From positions 4,774,001 through 4,838,000 of the forward strand of contig JARFXM010000003.1 of assembly GCA_029532625.1 (NCBI GenBank): DNA of 64,000 bases. The letters run 5' to 3'. The notes under the pieces are model-generated. The model had not been told where the DNA came from and made no database searches. It was given only the letters and a program-made list of their open reading frames with translations. Source of the stretch: Lomentospora prolificans. Its lineage: Eukaryota; Ascomycota; Sordariomycetes; Microascales; Microascaceae. The translations under genes and the position numbers were made by a program. Positions 34,923 through 47,000 of the stretch are shown piece after piece (positions within the stretch are counted from its first letter, which is position 1; each line of letters opens with the position of its first letter).

Positions 34923-37900
34923 AAGATGTTACCAAATACTGGTCTATAGTCTATAGCGGGCATTCCGAGCCCTCTTGAAGACCTTTCTCTTCATTTTGGG
35001 TTTCCACCCTGCTTCGTACCTCGACAGCTCCGTCCGCTCCGCCACCCGAATTGGATCAGTAGATCCAGTTATAGCGCAGTAGGTTAGTCGGCCCCTCAAT
35101 TGATGCTAGCGAAACACGAAGGCATGTCTAGCTTTAAAGACGGAAATAGAAGCTATTCAACAAGGTGAGAATTTTGCTGGCGTCTACCAATACCCAGCTG
35201 ATCTTTGACCTTTTGTTAACTTTGCAGAAGAGGGTCATAGGGGAGTAGATATATTTATATTTCACGCCGAGTATGTTCTAGAATGTAGAGAATAATACCG
35301 TGCTCGTAGTTATATCATGGATTTAAGGAACCCGGATTTGCCATCTTCTTCCCACCAATTGGTATGTATACCTTGCATCAATGATGCTTAACGTCGACTA
35401 ACATCCATGACTCATCAATATCCTGGCAGAGCTCCCCTCAAACTCGACAAGAACAAGCACATCTATCAATGAATCAATGAAAGATGTAGTATCATTGATA
35501 TTACCAGCACCAAGAATTCATCAATGCTCACTAAGTGGTGACTGGGACATGGAGTTCCCTCTCCACGTACTATGCAGTGACTATGCCCCCTGCCTGCGAG
35601 TCTTGAAATAGATGTGGGAGAATACGGGTGTTTCAGTTAACCTCTACCATGCTACCGAAACTTTTTCTCTGATGAAATAAATACGTTCTTCATTTGAATC
35701 TTACAACACAGCATAATAATACAGAATCTGACAGCTTTCTAGCGTATACCCAACCTTTTAAGAAATTGAGCAGACTGTAACTCTATAGAGGGTAGAGGTT
35801 GAAGAGCAAGAATAGAATACAAAGTATAAGGGTGAATCTAATATTTTTAGAACGAGTCATGAGGTCGAGGTCAGTAGCAAGACGAAGCCCGCTGTTCAGC
35901 TGGCTCTCCGGAGCCATGGTTCTAGCTCCTCGGCGCCTCTCGCCATCAGTGTTGTCGTGCCACATCGCACTGGATTGCTGTGTACAATTCAAAGTTTCCT
36001 CTCCTGATCTATAGGCTCCCTAGATTAGAGAGCATCATCAATAGCTCATCAATAGCTGACCAACCATCATCGTCACCATCAGATTGTCTGTAAATGACCC
36101 TTAACTGCCCATCGGCTCTCCCTTCGACAGTCTGGTTATCATCACGCGCCTGATTCCAATACACTGTCGTTCCATCCAATATTGTCCACTGAGACGTTAT
36201 ATGCTCTCTGCTACAAGTGGAGTGCTTGAAGCGAAAATAATAGTTCTTTACAGATATCAATTGTTAGGAGCCAAATCGCACACTCGCTCACTACGCGCAT
36301 ATATGACTTCTATTTATAGCAGACGAAACTTACAAATTGTTGGTGATTGAGCACACGCTCAACAGTTGGTCTACGTTGTAGATGAATATTCCATTGACTG
36401 TAACGTCGGGATATTTGGAGATGAGCTCGCGGTGACATCAATAATAAACACATCATCCCCCGTTCCCGTCTCTCCACCTGAGGCAGCACGTACTCCGGGT
36501 TGCGGTGGACGCTGGCAGGGGCTATGGGATGGTGATCGGAAAACCGCTCCGCCGGGAATGTGGAACTCGTCCATCCCAGGCTGAAGTCCGGACGACTCGG
36601 GAAGGGTGTACTTGGGTTTCTCTTTTTGCAGGGCCATGCGGTGCAACGCTGCCGCCGTTTCAACGTAATAATAGGCCTTGATACTTTCGTTGCTTTTGGG
36701 CCTTAAGGTTGGTGTCCTTGTTTATCGGGGTTATTCTAACGTTGATGCCATACGCCGAGACCGGGAAGCCGAGTGTCTTCTTCGCATTGTCGTTCATATT
36801 CATGGAGTCAATCCCCTTTCATCCATACTTCACTGCCTACCGTTGCGGACCGTCAAGCGGTAGGAAGAGACTTGTACGTCTGCTGATCCCTACTTCATTG
36901 CCGGAAAACTTGGGCTATTCATTTGTTTTTTTGTTCCCTTCCAGCCTGCCGCCTCCCTAAATAACGAGCAATAGTCTTTCTGTCAGAGCGAGGGAGAATT
37001 AGTCTTCGCTTCGGGATATCCGTATACCTGAACCTGAGGTGACAGAACCCCGGCTCAGGGCCATATGGTTGCGCCACACCCGCCGCACCTTGCATCTGAG
37101 ACACCAAGGTAGTTATCTCGGGTTGAGAGTCAATATGTTCGGTCGAAAGCCTAGCACGTGCCTCCTTTGATATTAATCTCTCGAAAAGGGCGAGGCTCTT
37201 AACAAGAGGCGGACACCAGAGTCGAAAAGTGCATTGGGGCGAGCTATGTCGCCTGCTGATCCTTCCTATTGGAGGACGATCGCCTCGTGGGACCCCTTTC
37301 TCCCAAAGGCGAACAACCTTGCAACGCGGCTCGCCATCATATCATGTGAAGATCAGCTGCTTAATTTTGTCATAAGTAGGCGCAGGGGTTACAGAGTAAA
37401 TGGACAAGCGCAGTCGGAATTGGATGGTGCCTGAAGTTGGGAGGCAGCCTCGTTCATCCGAACGCGATTGTCTCGAGACTTTTCCGCCTGAGCGCATGTC
37501 GGGGCGCCGTCTTCGGGATTGCCAGTCTTGATGCGACGCAATGCGATTCGCCAGCGCCAGCGCCGTTCGTCGAGGTAGCATTCGCTCGGTGGTTTGCAGA
37601 GGCATGGATAGCCGTGCCGTTTATCAGGTAGATCGCCTCATGGGTTGCTCCGATCTGCTTTTCTGTGTGAATTAGCCAGCCAGCAGTTCCCGCCTGCCAC
37701 ATTTACCTGCCCTGCCACCTTCCCCAGTCTTGATTCCTGTCTTGAAACATCGCATCTCATCGATCAAGGATGTATTATGCCTCCGGCCGAGCTGAGCTGA
37801 CGGCACAGGAGAGGAAGACCCCTTGAGGTCAGTAAACGGCTCCCACCATGCGCTTCATTTGACTGTCAGGAAAAGAGAAAAAGGCGAGCCCGCATGCTCC

Positions 37901-39437
37901 CGCTCCCCTTCCAGGCAGTCTCCATGTCTGGTCCCCTTCTCGCCCCATACATCGTAGCTAGGCTCGGACGGTGACAGGTGGGGCGAGCGGCATGGGTGGC
38001 CACATTAATTGACAGACACATCACGAGCGGATGGTCTCGCCCAACTCCTTTCGAAAATATTACTCTCGTGTTTTTACTCTTGGTGCGCCGTCTCCAACCC
38101 TTCGTACATTGGGCCAATATATATTAAATTTAGGGGGGTGTGGGATAATTGAACTGTCCAATGCTCTCTGGTCAAGCCGGTATATTAGCCGCGGCTCCAG
38201 ATTGCTCATGCATCAACCAAATTTACAATTTTCTGGAGTCAACTCTTCTTTTTTCGGAATCAGATGTTTTAGCTGAGCTGGCATATGGGGACTCGCTAAA
38301 TGATCCCTTTGGGAGGGACAGATGGCGAGTCTTCCTGATGTCAGACTTTGGTGTACGAGGGTGTAAGTTGACGGTCATGTTGCATCCATGCCTCGCCTCA
38401 GCGAGGTTTTGGCCGCGATGGATTACCCGAGCTACACGTAAGACCGATGCTAGGAAGCCCAGTAAGCTTGATCTGCGTTGGAATTATGGTGAACTGAGTT
38501 CCTTGCTGGTTAGCGGTGAGAAACGAGTCCTGAAGGATTCGATTGAAAAGGCCTGCCGACTCCTCTATCGGCCGGTCGTTGATGATGCGAGGTCAGACAT
38601 TTAGATCTCCGAGATAGAACCCCTAAAGATCGAACAAATGCTCTCATGTGCCTGCCTCCCCCTTAAATAACTGGACTACAGACGTTATGCAACGCTTCGA
38701 GGCATTCACTACCCTCGTTATGCCATCCAATGGAGTCCTTGGCAATAAGGAGGACGCTTTGCTCTACCCAGCTCGGATCTTAACTTGATATACAGCCTAT
38801 ATGTGGTTGGTCGCTTTAAAAGGTGTGGCAATTTCGCCCATTGATTCGCCCTCCGGATTCTTCCCTCGCCCCTCCAAAAAACTTGGCTTGCAGAGAGAGT
38901 CTACCAGAATATACAGCCTCTTTCTCCAACTTCGGGACTACTACCGCACGTCATGGGGGGGCGTGAACGGTAGGCGAGTGAGGGAGCATGGCATTGATGG
39001 CAAGAGCGGTCGGGGACTTTGGTGGATTTTACTTTCTATATTCTACTTCTTAGTCCCTATTAAGAGAGATATGTTCATTTCAATCTAAACTGCTTAACTT
39101 TTCCATGGGCGAACGTCTTCCCAAGTTTAGCAACACGGCTGGATGACCGTCCGCTGAACTTGCATCGCGGAATGCGGCTAATATAAAGAGGAGAGAGCCT
39201 CTCCCCACCTCCTCCCCGACCTCGTTCGTGATGTTGGAAATTTTTTTCCTTCTCTTAAAAGACAAACCCGAGTATTTCATTATTTAATACATTGACTCTA
39301 GCCATTTCTTTTCACAAAGCTCTTCCTCGTCCTCTTTTCCTTGTCCGCTTTTCATTTGATACCCGCTCCCGACACTTACATCGGAGCACATACCACACGC
39401 TTTCCTTCACCTCTTCCCACAACGACCACATCCCACA
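34923..39437. other. 4.5 kb gene-poor stretch with decayed sequence
   Basis: Many stops in all frames and AT-rich, TA-rich segments, especially 34,920-35,780. A minus-strand candidate at 36,009-36,660 has one strong GTAAGT donor at about 36,339 and acidic protein-like sequence on both sides, but the frames conflict (see findings). A 151-codon frame at 38,149-38,604 lacks an ATG and domain content. The last 300 bp are the promoter of the next gene. Confidence 0.45.
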
Positions 39438-40475
39438 ATGACAAAGCTCATGTTCGCCTCGGCCTTCGCTGGCTTCGCCACAGCGGTAATGGCTGCCCCT
39501 GCCGCCGTCGCCGCCCCCTACGAACCCACCAACATTAGCTTCTCCGGCATCTGCAGCAATGAGACCCTCAACAGCGTTACCGTCTCCGACAACCAGCTAA
39601 ACATCAAGTTCGGAGAGTTCGAGGCCATGCTCGGTGGGCCAGATGACCCGCTCAAGCGCTTTACGTCCTGCGCCGCCCACATGGAGATCACTGGTGGGAT
39701 TCCCGGCTACAAGCTCGCTGCCAAGAGGATTTCGGGTCAGGGCCTCTTTTACGGCACTAGCAATGTTAGCTTGTCACTCTTTGCGACCGCGTTCTGGGGT
39801 TCTGAGGCCGGCGCTGAGGTATGTTTTCTTAATCTCCTCCGCTCACATTGAAAGAATACTATGGATATCAAAGAAACCGGGGTGAGCCCAACTAACCTCT
39901 GCTGTAAATAGGTTACCAAGGTGATCGATTTCGCCCCTGATGCAGAGACTGTTTTCGCCTCGCGCTCCTACGAGGCGAACTACGTCGACACCCCCTTCCA
40001 CAGCCCTTGCATCAAGAAGGAAACCGACCCCGGCCTCCTCACCGTCAGGATAAGGGCCCGGCTCTCCACGTCTGAACCGAATGCCATTGGGCTCTTCGTG
40101 GGCTCCAGAGATACCCCCGTTACGGAGAATATCGAGTTTGAGTGGATTCCTTGTGAGGTTCCGCCTGTAGAGTTTGAACCTGCCGAGCCTACCAAACCTA
40201 CTGAGCCTGAGGAGCCCACTGAGTCTGCCGAGCCTACGGAGCCCGCGTACCCTGATGATGACGAAAACATTGTCGATAGCCCTCCTATTCTTGAGGAGCC
40301 TATCGATGTACCCGTCAAGATTGACGAGCCTGTGGATTCACCTGTTAAGGTTGAAAAGCCTGTTGATGTGCCGGTCGATGTTGAGGAGCCGGAGGATGTT
40401 CCAGTCGAGGCTGAATACCCTGAGGAGGGTGAGGAAATCAAGCCTGAGGTTCCTGTCGATGAGCCCTGGCCCTAG
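39438..40475 (+). CDS. Secreted DUF4360-like protein with acidic repeat tail
   Basis: Two exons (39438-39818, 39912-40475) encode 314 residues. An N-terminal signal peptide (core LMFASAFAGFATAVMAA) precedes a beta-rich domain of about 190 residues with cysteines at SGICSN, TSCAAH and HSPCIK. Motifs such as NQLNIKFGEFEAMLGG and RISGQGLFYGTSNVSLSLFA resemble the DUF4360 family of small secreted fungal proteins. The C-terminal 125 residues are a low-complexity acidic tail of EPTEP and PVDVPV-type repeats. There is no hydrophobic C-terminus, so it is probably released or wall-bound rather than GPI-anchored. The function is unknown. The two exons join in phase at a GAG codon with a GTATGT donor. 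Confidence 0.8.
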
Positions 40476-41229
40476 AGAATCAAGTGGAGAGATTGGGTGA
40501 AGATGGAGTCTGGAAGATTAACAAAATGGGTGGATCACAGTGATGCCGAATTTTCCTTTGCCCACTTGGGCTTTCTTTTGTATAAATTACTTGGTCTTAT
40601 TATCTTAACTTGAGATGATGTTGGTTCTCATTACTTATGTTATCTAGATGATACCATGCTTGGAGCGGTTGTCTCTGCTGGACTTAAGTGTTATATTTCT
40701 TGTGAGGGAATAGAGTAGTAGTCTCCACGATTTTTAGTATATCTAATACTCTTCTATAGTAGGAAACAACATCTGAGTTATTAAAAGGGAATGGATTACT
40801 TGGAATCATAAGTGATCTTCTAGTCAATGGAGCGGCCCTGGGTTTCTGGGGACAGATACCCTGTAGTACTAGGTTATTGTGAGGACGGATAGACGTCGCT
40901 CTAGGTACATCCATCCATGAATCAATAAGCACCTGGAGCTTCATGACTCCATGATAGCTTTCAGAAGGAACTATCCACAAGCACCTCCAACAGGGCACCT
41001 TCCACATTTCATCAACACTAGCTCATGACTTACTGATTGAGTGCCCTCTTTTTTGTCTACATAAACAGCACAGATATGATTCTGCCTTCCACTCTCTTCT
41101 CTCACTCCATCAAACACATCTCCTACTTCTTTACCCACTTCGAGAACTCGTGGTGTTTCCAAACCAACAACACGCCACGGCACATATCCATAACATACAT
41201 CGACTATTCACTTTAAACTTCTTGTCAAG
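40476..41229. other. Intergenic between two secreted-protein genes
   Basis: AT-rich 3' flank and promoter sequence, including a pyrimidine-rich leader at about 41,080-41,225. No gene seen. Confidence 0.5.
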
Positions 41230-42207
41230 ATGCACGCTCCCGCTGTTTATGCCCTTCTGGGGCTTTCCCTCGCCGTCGCTGCGGCTCCTTCTACGACCAG
41301 GGTTGCACCCCTGCCTGTCAAGGTAAGTCAATCTCTTCTTGTATACATTGGATTAAATCTAGGTGTCCAACCAGCGGCTAGTTTCCTCCCATAAACATCG
41401 TGGGAAAGCATGGTGATAATGTCACCGGAATCGTTTCGGTAGGTTGAAGTTCCTCCATGCGAGAGAAACTGATGGTTGCTGACACGTTTGAAGGCCGCCG
41501 GGCCCGACCACAGCGAGGCTCCTGAGTGGGAGGACCTCACCAACTGGGGCAGTGTGAAGCAAGTAGGTTCACCCTGTCCTTGGAGAGCCTGGGCGAAAAT
41601 TTCTAACAATCCATAGACGGACAAGCCCACACTTGAGGTTAAGCCGTTCATTGGCGTCGAAGAAAATGGCAATGAGGCTCACACTGGACATGTCCAGGCC
41701 ATGAACGACTGCCAGGGTGGCACTTGCACTGCTACCATTACCGCGACTGTGCTCGATGTCACAGACATTCCCGTCACCACCCATAGTGAACCCGCCGAAG
41801 CCACTCCCAACTATGGTGGCGAGTCGCCCACCACCACTGCCCCTTACCCCGACCAGGACTCTGCTGCTTATGATCCCGCGTCTACCAGTTCCGACTGCAC
41901 CACTTCTGGTACCCCCGTTGAGGGCAACCCTGGAACTGATGCTGCGGTCCCCACGGACACGGCTCATTCTAATGGTCCGGTTTACTACTCGTACCCTACC
42001 ACCGGCGTGACTGCCTCTGGTACCTCAACTGATGACCAGCCTTCGGGCTACGAGAAGTCGACCGCTACCTCCGCCAGCGAGGGCCCCTCCGCGACACCTA
42101 CCGAAAACGGCAGCGAGGAGAAGGAGCAGTCCTCAGCCGCCAAGGTTGGGTTCCAGGCTGGAATTTTTGTAAGCCTTGCGCTCGGTGCTATGCTTGCCAT
42201 GATCTAA
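41230..42207 (+). CDS. Ser/Thr-rich surface protein, probably GPI-anchored
   Basis: I favour four exons: 41230-41322, 41382-41438, 41494-41562 and 41617-42207 (269 residues). The second exon (57 nt, FPPINIVGKHGDN...) is flanked by a CGGCTAG acceptor and GTAGGT donor and keeps phase 0; leaving it out gives a 250-residue version. A signal peptide (YALLGLSLAVAAAPS) is followed by a cysteine pair (NDCQGGTCTAT) and a long Ser/Thr/Pro-rich stretch suited to O-mannosylation. The hydrophobic tail (VGFQAGIFVSLALGAMLAMI) after a small-residue SSAAK site is a typical GPI-attachment signal. Such proteins usually end in the wall or plasma membrane. No enzymatic domain is visible. Function unknown. Confidence 0.75.
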
Positions 42208-42506
42208 GGGAAGAGTTTGACATGTTCTCTACGAACGTGAGATGAAGAAGAGTCAATGGGAGGAAGGGGATATCGCAAAGATCATGGGCGTGAGAAGGGA
42301 ATGAGTTGTCTTTACCTGTTTTAGTCAAGGTCTCGATCTGAATAAACATCGAGTCGCGTTAAACCCCTCTTGCGAGTGATATGTTGCCCAGTAAAGACTG
42401 TGTCATGTTGGCGACGGTGGACGAAGGACCTTCAAAATGGGTATCCTAACTCCTTTATGTCATAAACTAACGCTCATTAAGCCCATAGGGGGTATGTATC
42501 GTATCA
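42208..42506. other. Convergent 3' region
   Basis: About 300 bp of 3' flanks of the convergent surface-protein and ELYS-like genes. Nothing else seen. Confidence 0.6.
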
Positions 42507-43569
42507 TTAAACCCGATTACCTAGACCCTGCTTCATTCCTTCAATGATGGCTCCCCACTGGCTTCCCAGGCCCTTCTGAGCCACCGCCTCATCCAGCTTC
42601 CCAGTAACTATCCTCCTCATAACCAGCGTATCCTTGGCTTTCTTATGCTTAGCAAGGTCAGTAGTAAGACAATCATCGAACCACTGCTCCTCGCTCGCAT
42701 CCAGCGGTAAGCTAACGAGCTCAACGCCCCGCTCACCGGCCGCTTCTCCGGCCTCCGAGTCCAGGACAGACCGGATGAGGCGCTGGAAGAGAAGCTGGCG
42801 CGTATGTTCGGGGTACGTCCTTGAGTAGTGCAGGGCTTGCGAGACGCTCGTGTCCGCCATGGCGTCGAAGAGGAGTGCCAGAGCCTGCGGCGACTTGAGG
42901 ACGGGCTGAACGGTATTGAAGTAGGCGAGCGCGAGGGTGTCGTCCTCTGCGTGGCGGATGAAGGCGGTGATGATGTCGTCGGCGAAGTCGGGCATGAGGG
43001 AGGGGTGCGCAATGTATTCCAATGCGGCCTAGACGGTGGCGGGGGAAGCGTTAGACCTACTAGCTTTGGGGTTTGCGATTAGGCGTGCATAGGACGGGGG
43101 AAGCACCGTACCTTGAACTCGTGCCTGTCGAGCAGCCAGAGGCCCTTCATGAATATTTGATACTTCCTGGGCACGCCACTGCTGGCCACGAAGTCTTCGG
43201 AGAAGTCGGACCGCTTGTTGGCGTAGTCAAAGTCGAGGAGGACGTAGTAGAAGATGGAGAGGCGGTGGTGCATGGTCATGTTGGCGTCGCAGACTTGCTG
43301 GTGCAGAGCCTTGAGGGCATTCTCGGTCTTTGCGGGGTATATCTTGGCTATAAAAGAAGAAGGAAGGTTAGAATAGCGTCTTGAAGACTCTTTAGCAGCT
43401 GGAGAAGCTTACATTTGCCGACGCCTAGGGCTTTCAGCACGCGGTCGATGAAGAGTGTGCCGTCGAACTTGCGACGGATCGTCTCTGTTTCTTGGAAGAA
43501 GTCGCGGCTGGGGAATGGCCGCGCGTTGCCAAATACATGGCTAAAATCCTTGTAATCGAAGGTCGCCAT
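42507..43569 (-). CDS. ELYS-like nuclear pore assembly protein
   Basis: Three exons (43569-43413, 43347-43112, 43028-42507) encode 304 residues. The all-helical protein matches the ELYS-type domain found in fungal nuclear-pore proteins such as fission yeast Ely5. The N-terminus (FDYKDFSHVFG) is followed by RRKFDGTLFIDRVLKALG. Typical later segments are HRLSIFYYVLLDFD, KYQIFMKGLWLLDRHEFK and ALEYIAHPSLMPDFADDIIT. In animals ELYS seeds pore assembly on chromatin; the short fungal forms lack the beta-propeller and chromatin-binding parts and attach to the Nup107-160 (Y) complex. That role here is inferred. It shares a 516-bp divergent promoter region with SMC4. All exon junctions keep the frame. 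Confidence 0.88.
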
Positions 43570-44085
43570 GTCTGTAGTTTGTCTTGAAGCTTCTCTATAT
43601 CATCGGCTAGAGGACGAGTGAAGGTCAGAATGCATCGGAAGCTCTTTTGACGTATGCGAGCTTCGGAATTGACAGCTGGTGCCATTCGGTAGACAGCCTC
43701 GTACTGCCCCATGGCATGTCCATGGCACATTTATACAAGTATACAAAGATTCAAGCTGTATTAACCGCATTCGCTGTGTGGCGTGGATGCCCCGCATGTG
43801 GCTCAATTTCAGGTCGCGACGAAAGCTCGTGGCTGATTTGTTTACAAACCCCAATGAGGAAAGAGCCATACAAACAAGAGACACCGACAACCACAAGTCA
43901 ATTTGTATCTTCATCCCACCCCATTAAACCTCGATACAACACTCTCGGGCAAAAATACTGTCTACGAGAGGCGCATCGTCTTCGCTTTGGTGCTTTGTTA
44001 CGATTTTTTCCTTTCTTTTTATTGATCTTTACCCCGTCCCTCTCTAGTCAAGTGCTGGGGAGCCTGCAAACACTCCAAAGCAATC
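43570..44085. promoter_or_regulatory. Divergent promoter region ELYS-like / SMC4
   Basis: About 516 bp between outward-facing starts, with a pyrimidine-rich tract (about 44,005-44,045) in front of SMC4. No coding feature. Confidence 0.5.
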
Positions 44086-47000
44086 ATGTCCGCAGCTTCG
44101 TCGCGTCCCTCACGGCGCGCCGCGACGAGGCGAACAGTTGTCGACTCCTCTGACGATGAGATGAACACTACGATGACCAAGCACGCCGCTGACGACGAAG
44201 AAGAGTTTGCGCCCCAGACCAGCAGCCCACGTAGGCAAACGCGCTCGCGGAGATCAATGGCCCCGGCTGCTGCCACCGCGGCTCCCAGTGCCCGCGGACG
44301 CCCGAAGAGGAGCATTGCTCCTACAGAAGCCTCCGAGGTGCTGGATCCCGATACGACGGTAATGTCTACGGCCACGGCTATCGAGGAACCCGTTAAGAAG
44401 GCGGCGCCTAGGAAGCGGAAGAGCGTTATCAAGCCAGAGGTCGCGCCCGAGAAGGAACTGCCTCCGCCTATTCCCACGCCAGAGCCTAGCATGTCGCCTG
44501 AGCCGTCGATTTTGCAAAACGCGCCCTTGGCCGACATTACTGTTACCGCGGTTAACGAGCGACCCAAAACTGCCGATGACAATACGATAAAGCCTATCAA
44601 GCCTATGGACACACCGCTCATGCGACCTATGGATATCGTTCTGAAGTCTCGCACCATGGCGATTCCCATGGTCGAGGAAACCGGACCCAAGCCCCGCATT
44701 GTTATCACGAACTTGTTCCTCACCAACTTCAAGAGTTACGCGGGCCGACAAGAAGTCGGCCCCTTCCATGCGTCGTTCTCATCCGTAGTTGGCCCTAACG
44801 GTTCCGGAAAGTCCAATGTCATTGACTCGCTGCTCTTCGTCTTCGGTTTCCGTGCTAGCAAGATGAGGCAGGGGAAGATCTCTGCTCTGATCCACAATTC
44901 GGCTCAGTACCCCGATTTGGATCACTGTGAGGTCGCCGTCCATTTCCAGGAAGTCCTCGATCAGGTCAGCTTCCCTTCAGATGTAACATTATGCCGCGCG
45001 TACTGACATTTATTAGCCTGGTGGTGGTCACACTGTCATCCCCAACTCTGAACTCATCATTTCTAGAAGGGCCTTCAAGAATAACTCTAGCAAATACTAC
45101 ATCAATAACAAGACCTCCGATTACACCACCGTCACAACCCTCTTGCGGGACCGAGGCGTTGACCTTGACCACAAACGTTTCCTCATTCTCCAGGGTGAGG
45201 TCGAGTCCATCGCTCAGATGAAGGCCAAGGCCGGCAATGAGCATGAGGATGGCTTGCTTGAGTATCTCGAGGATATCATCGGTACCTCCAAGTATAAGAC
45301 CCCCATCGAGGAGGCTGCCGCCGAAGTCGAGACTCTTAATGAGCGCTGCTTAGAGAAGAGCGGCCGTGTTCAGCTTGTCGAGAAGGAAAAGAATAGCCTC
45401 GAAGACAAGAAGAACAAGGCAATTGCCTACGTCCGCGATGAGAATGAGCTAGCTCTGAAGAATGCCGCTCTTTACCAGATCTACATGAGCGAGTTTGAGG
45501 ACAATATCGCTGTTACCCAAGAGGCCATTCAGCAAATCCAGTCGCGACTAGACGCCGAGTTGGAGAAGCACCACGGCAGCGAGGAAGTCATTAAGCAGCT
45601 CGAGAAGGCCTACGCCAAAGGAAGCAAGGAGTTCCAGGCTCAGGAGAAAGAAACCCAGGATCTCGTCAAAGAGATGACCAAGTTTGACCAAGAGCGCGTC
45701 AAGTTTGACGAGAAGAGAAAGTTCCTCAACGACAAGCGCAAGAAGCTCGAAAAGGCCATCGCGAATGCCGAAAAGTCGGCAAGCGAAGCGGAGCAGACGA
45801 TTCAGGAGTGCGGCGAGGAGATTGAGACCCGCTCGGCCGAGATTGCCTCCCTGGAGGAGCAAGTCAAGGCTGAGGAGGAGGAGCTCGCCAACATCCGTGA
45901 AAGTCTCAAGGGCAAGACACAGGCATTTTCTGATAAGATTGCCTCCAAGCAAAAGTCTCTTGAGCCATGGAACGAGAAAATCAACCAGAAGCAGTCCGCG
46001 ATTGCTGTTGCCGAGAGTGAACTTAACATTCTCCAAGAGAAGGCCAACGCCGGGGCTGTAGCGCTCGCGGAGGTGGAGGCCAAGGTTGCGGCTATTGAGG
46101 AGAATAAGACTGCCAAGCTTCAAGAGCTCGAGGCCTGCAAGATTGAGAAAGCCAAGTTGGAGAAGGAGGCTAAGGCTGTCGAGGCGGAGTACAAGGACCT
46201 CGCTTCACAGGAGCCCAGGATTCGCACCAAGGTTTCCAACGTTCGCCAGAGGGCTGAGGAGGCTCGTTCTAGCTTGGCTAAGAGCCAGACCCAGGGCAAC
46301 GTCCTGACCGCTCTTATGCGAATGAAGGAATCTGGTCGTATTGACGGCTTCCGTGGCAGACTCGGTAACTTGGGAACCATCGACGCCAAGTATGACGTTG
46401 CCATTTCTACCGCCTGCAGTGCCCTTGACAATTTTGTTACCGATACTGTCGAAGCTGGTCAGCAATGTATTGAGTATCTTCGCAAGACCAACCTTGGGCG
46501 CGCCAATTTTATCTGTTTGGACAAGCTCCGCGCGCGGGACATGAGCCCCATACAGACCCCCGAGGATGCTCCCAGGCTCTTTGACCTCATCAAGGCTAAG
46601 GAGGACAGGTTCCGGCCCGCATTCTACCATGCTCTTCAGGACACACTCGTTGCCGAGGATTTAGCACAAGCGAACAGGATCGCGTACGGGGCCAAGAGAT
46701 GGAGGGTTGTCACCCTCGCCGGTGAGCTCATTGATAAGTCAGGTACCATGACCGGTGGTGGTACCACTGTTAAGAAGGGCCTCATGTCCTCCAAGCTTGT
46801 CCAGGAGACCACCAAGGAGCAGGTCGCCAAGTACGAGGCCGACCGCGAGGCCATTGAGGCAAAGTTCCAGGAGTTCCAAGACTACCAGAAGGAGCTCGAA
46901 ACTAGGCTTCGCTCGCTCCAAGATGAGATTCCCAACCTCGACACCAAGATGCAGAAAATTGGTCTCGAGATCGACAGCGCTACCAAGAACCTTGCTGATG

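Noticed and set aside
38149..38604. A 151-codon plus-strand frame
   Set aside because: It has no ATG near the start, no domain and no splice support; probably a chance open frame.
45548..46123. A 191-codon Leu-rich minus-strand frame inside SMC4
   Set aside because: Reverse complement of the coiled-coil coding sequence; Lys/Glu codons read as Leu/Phe on the other strand.
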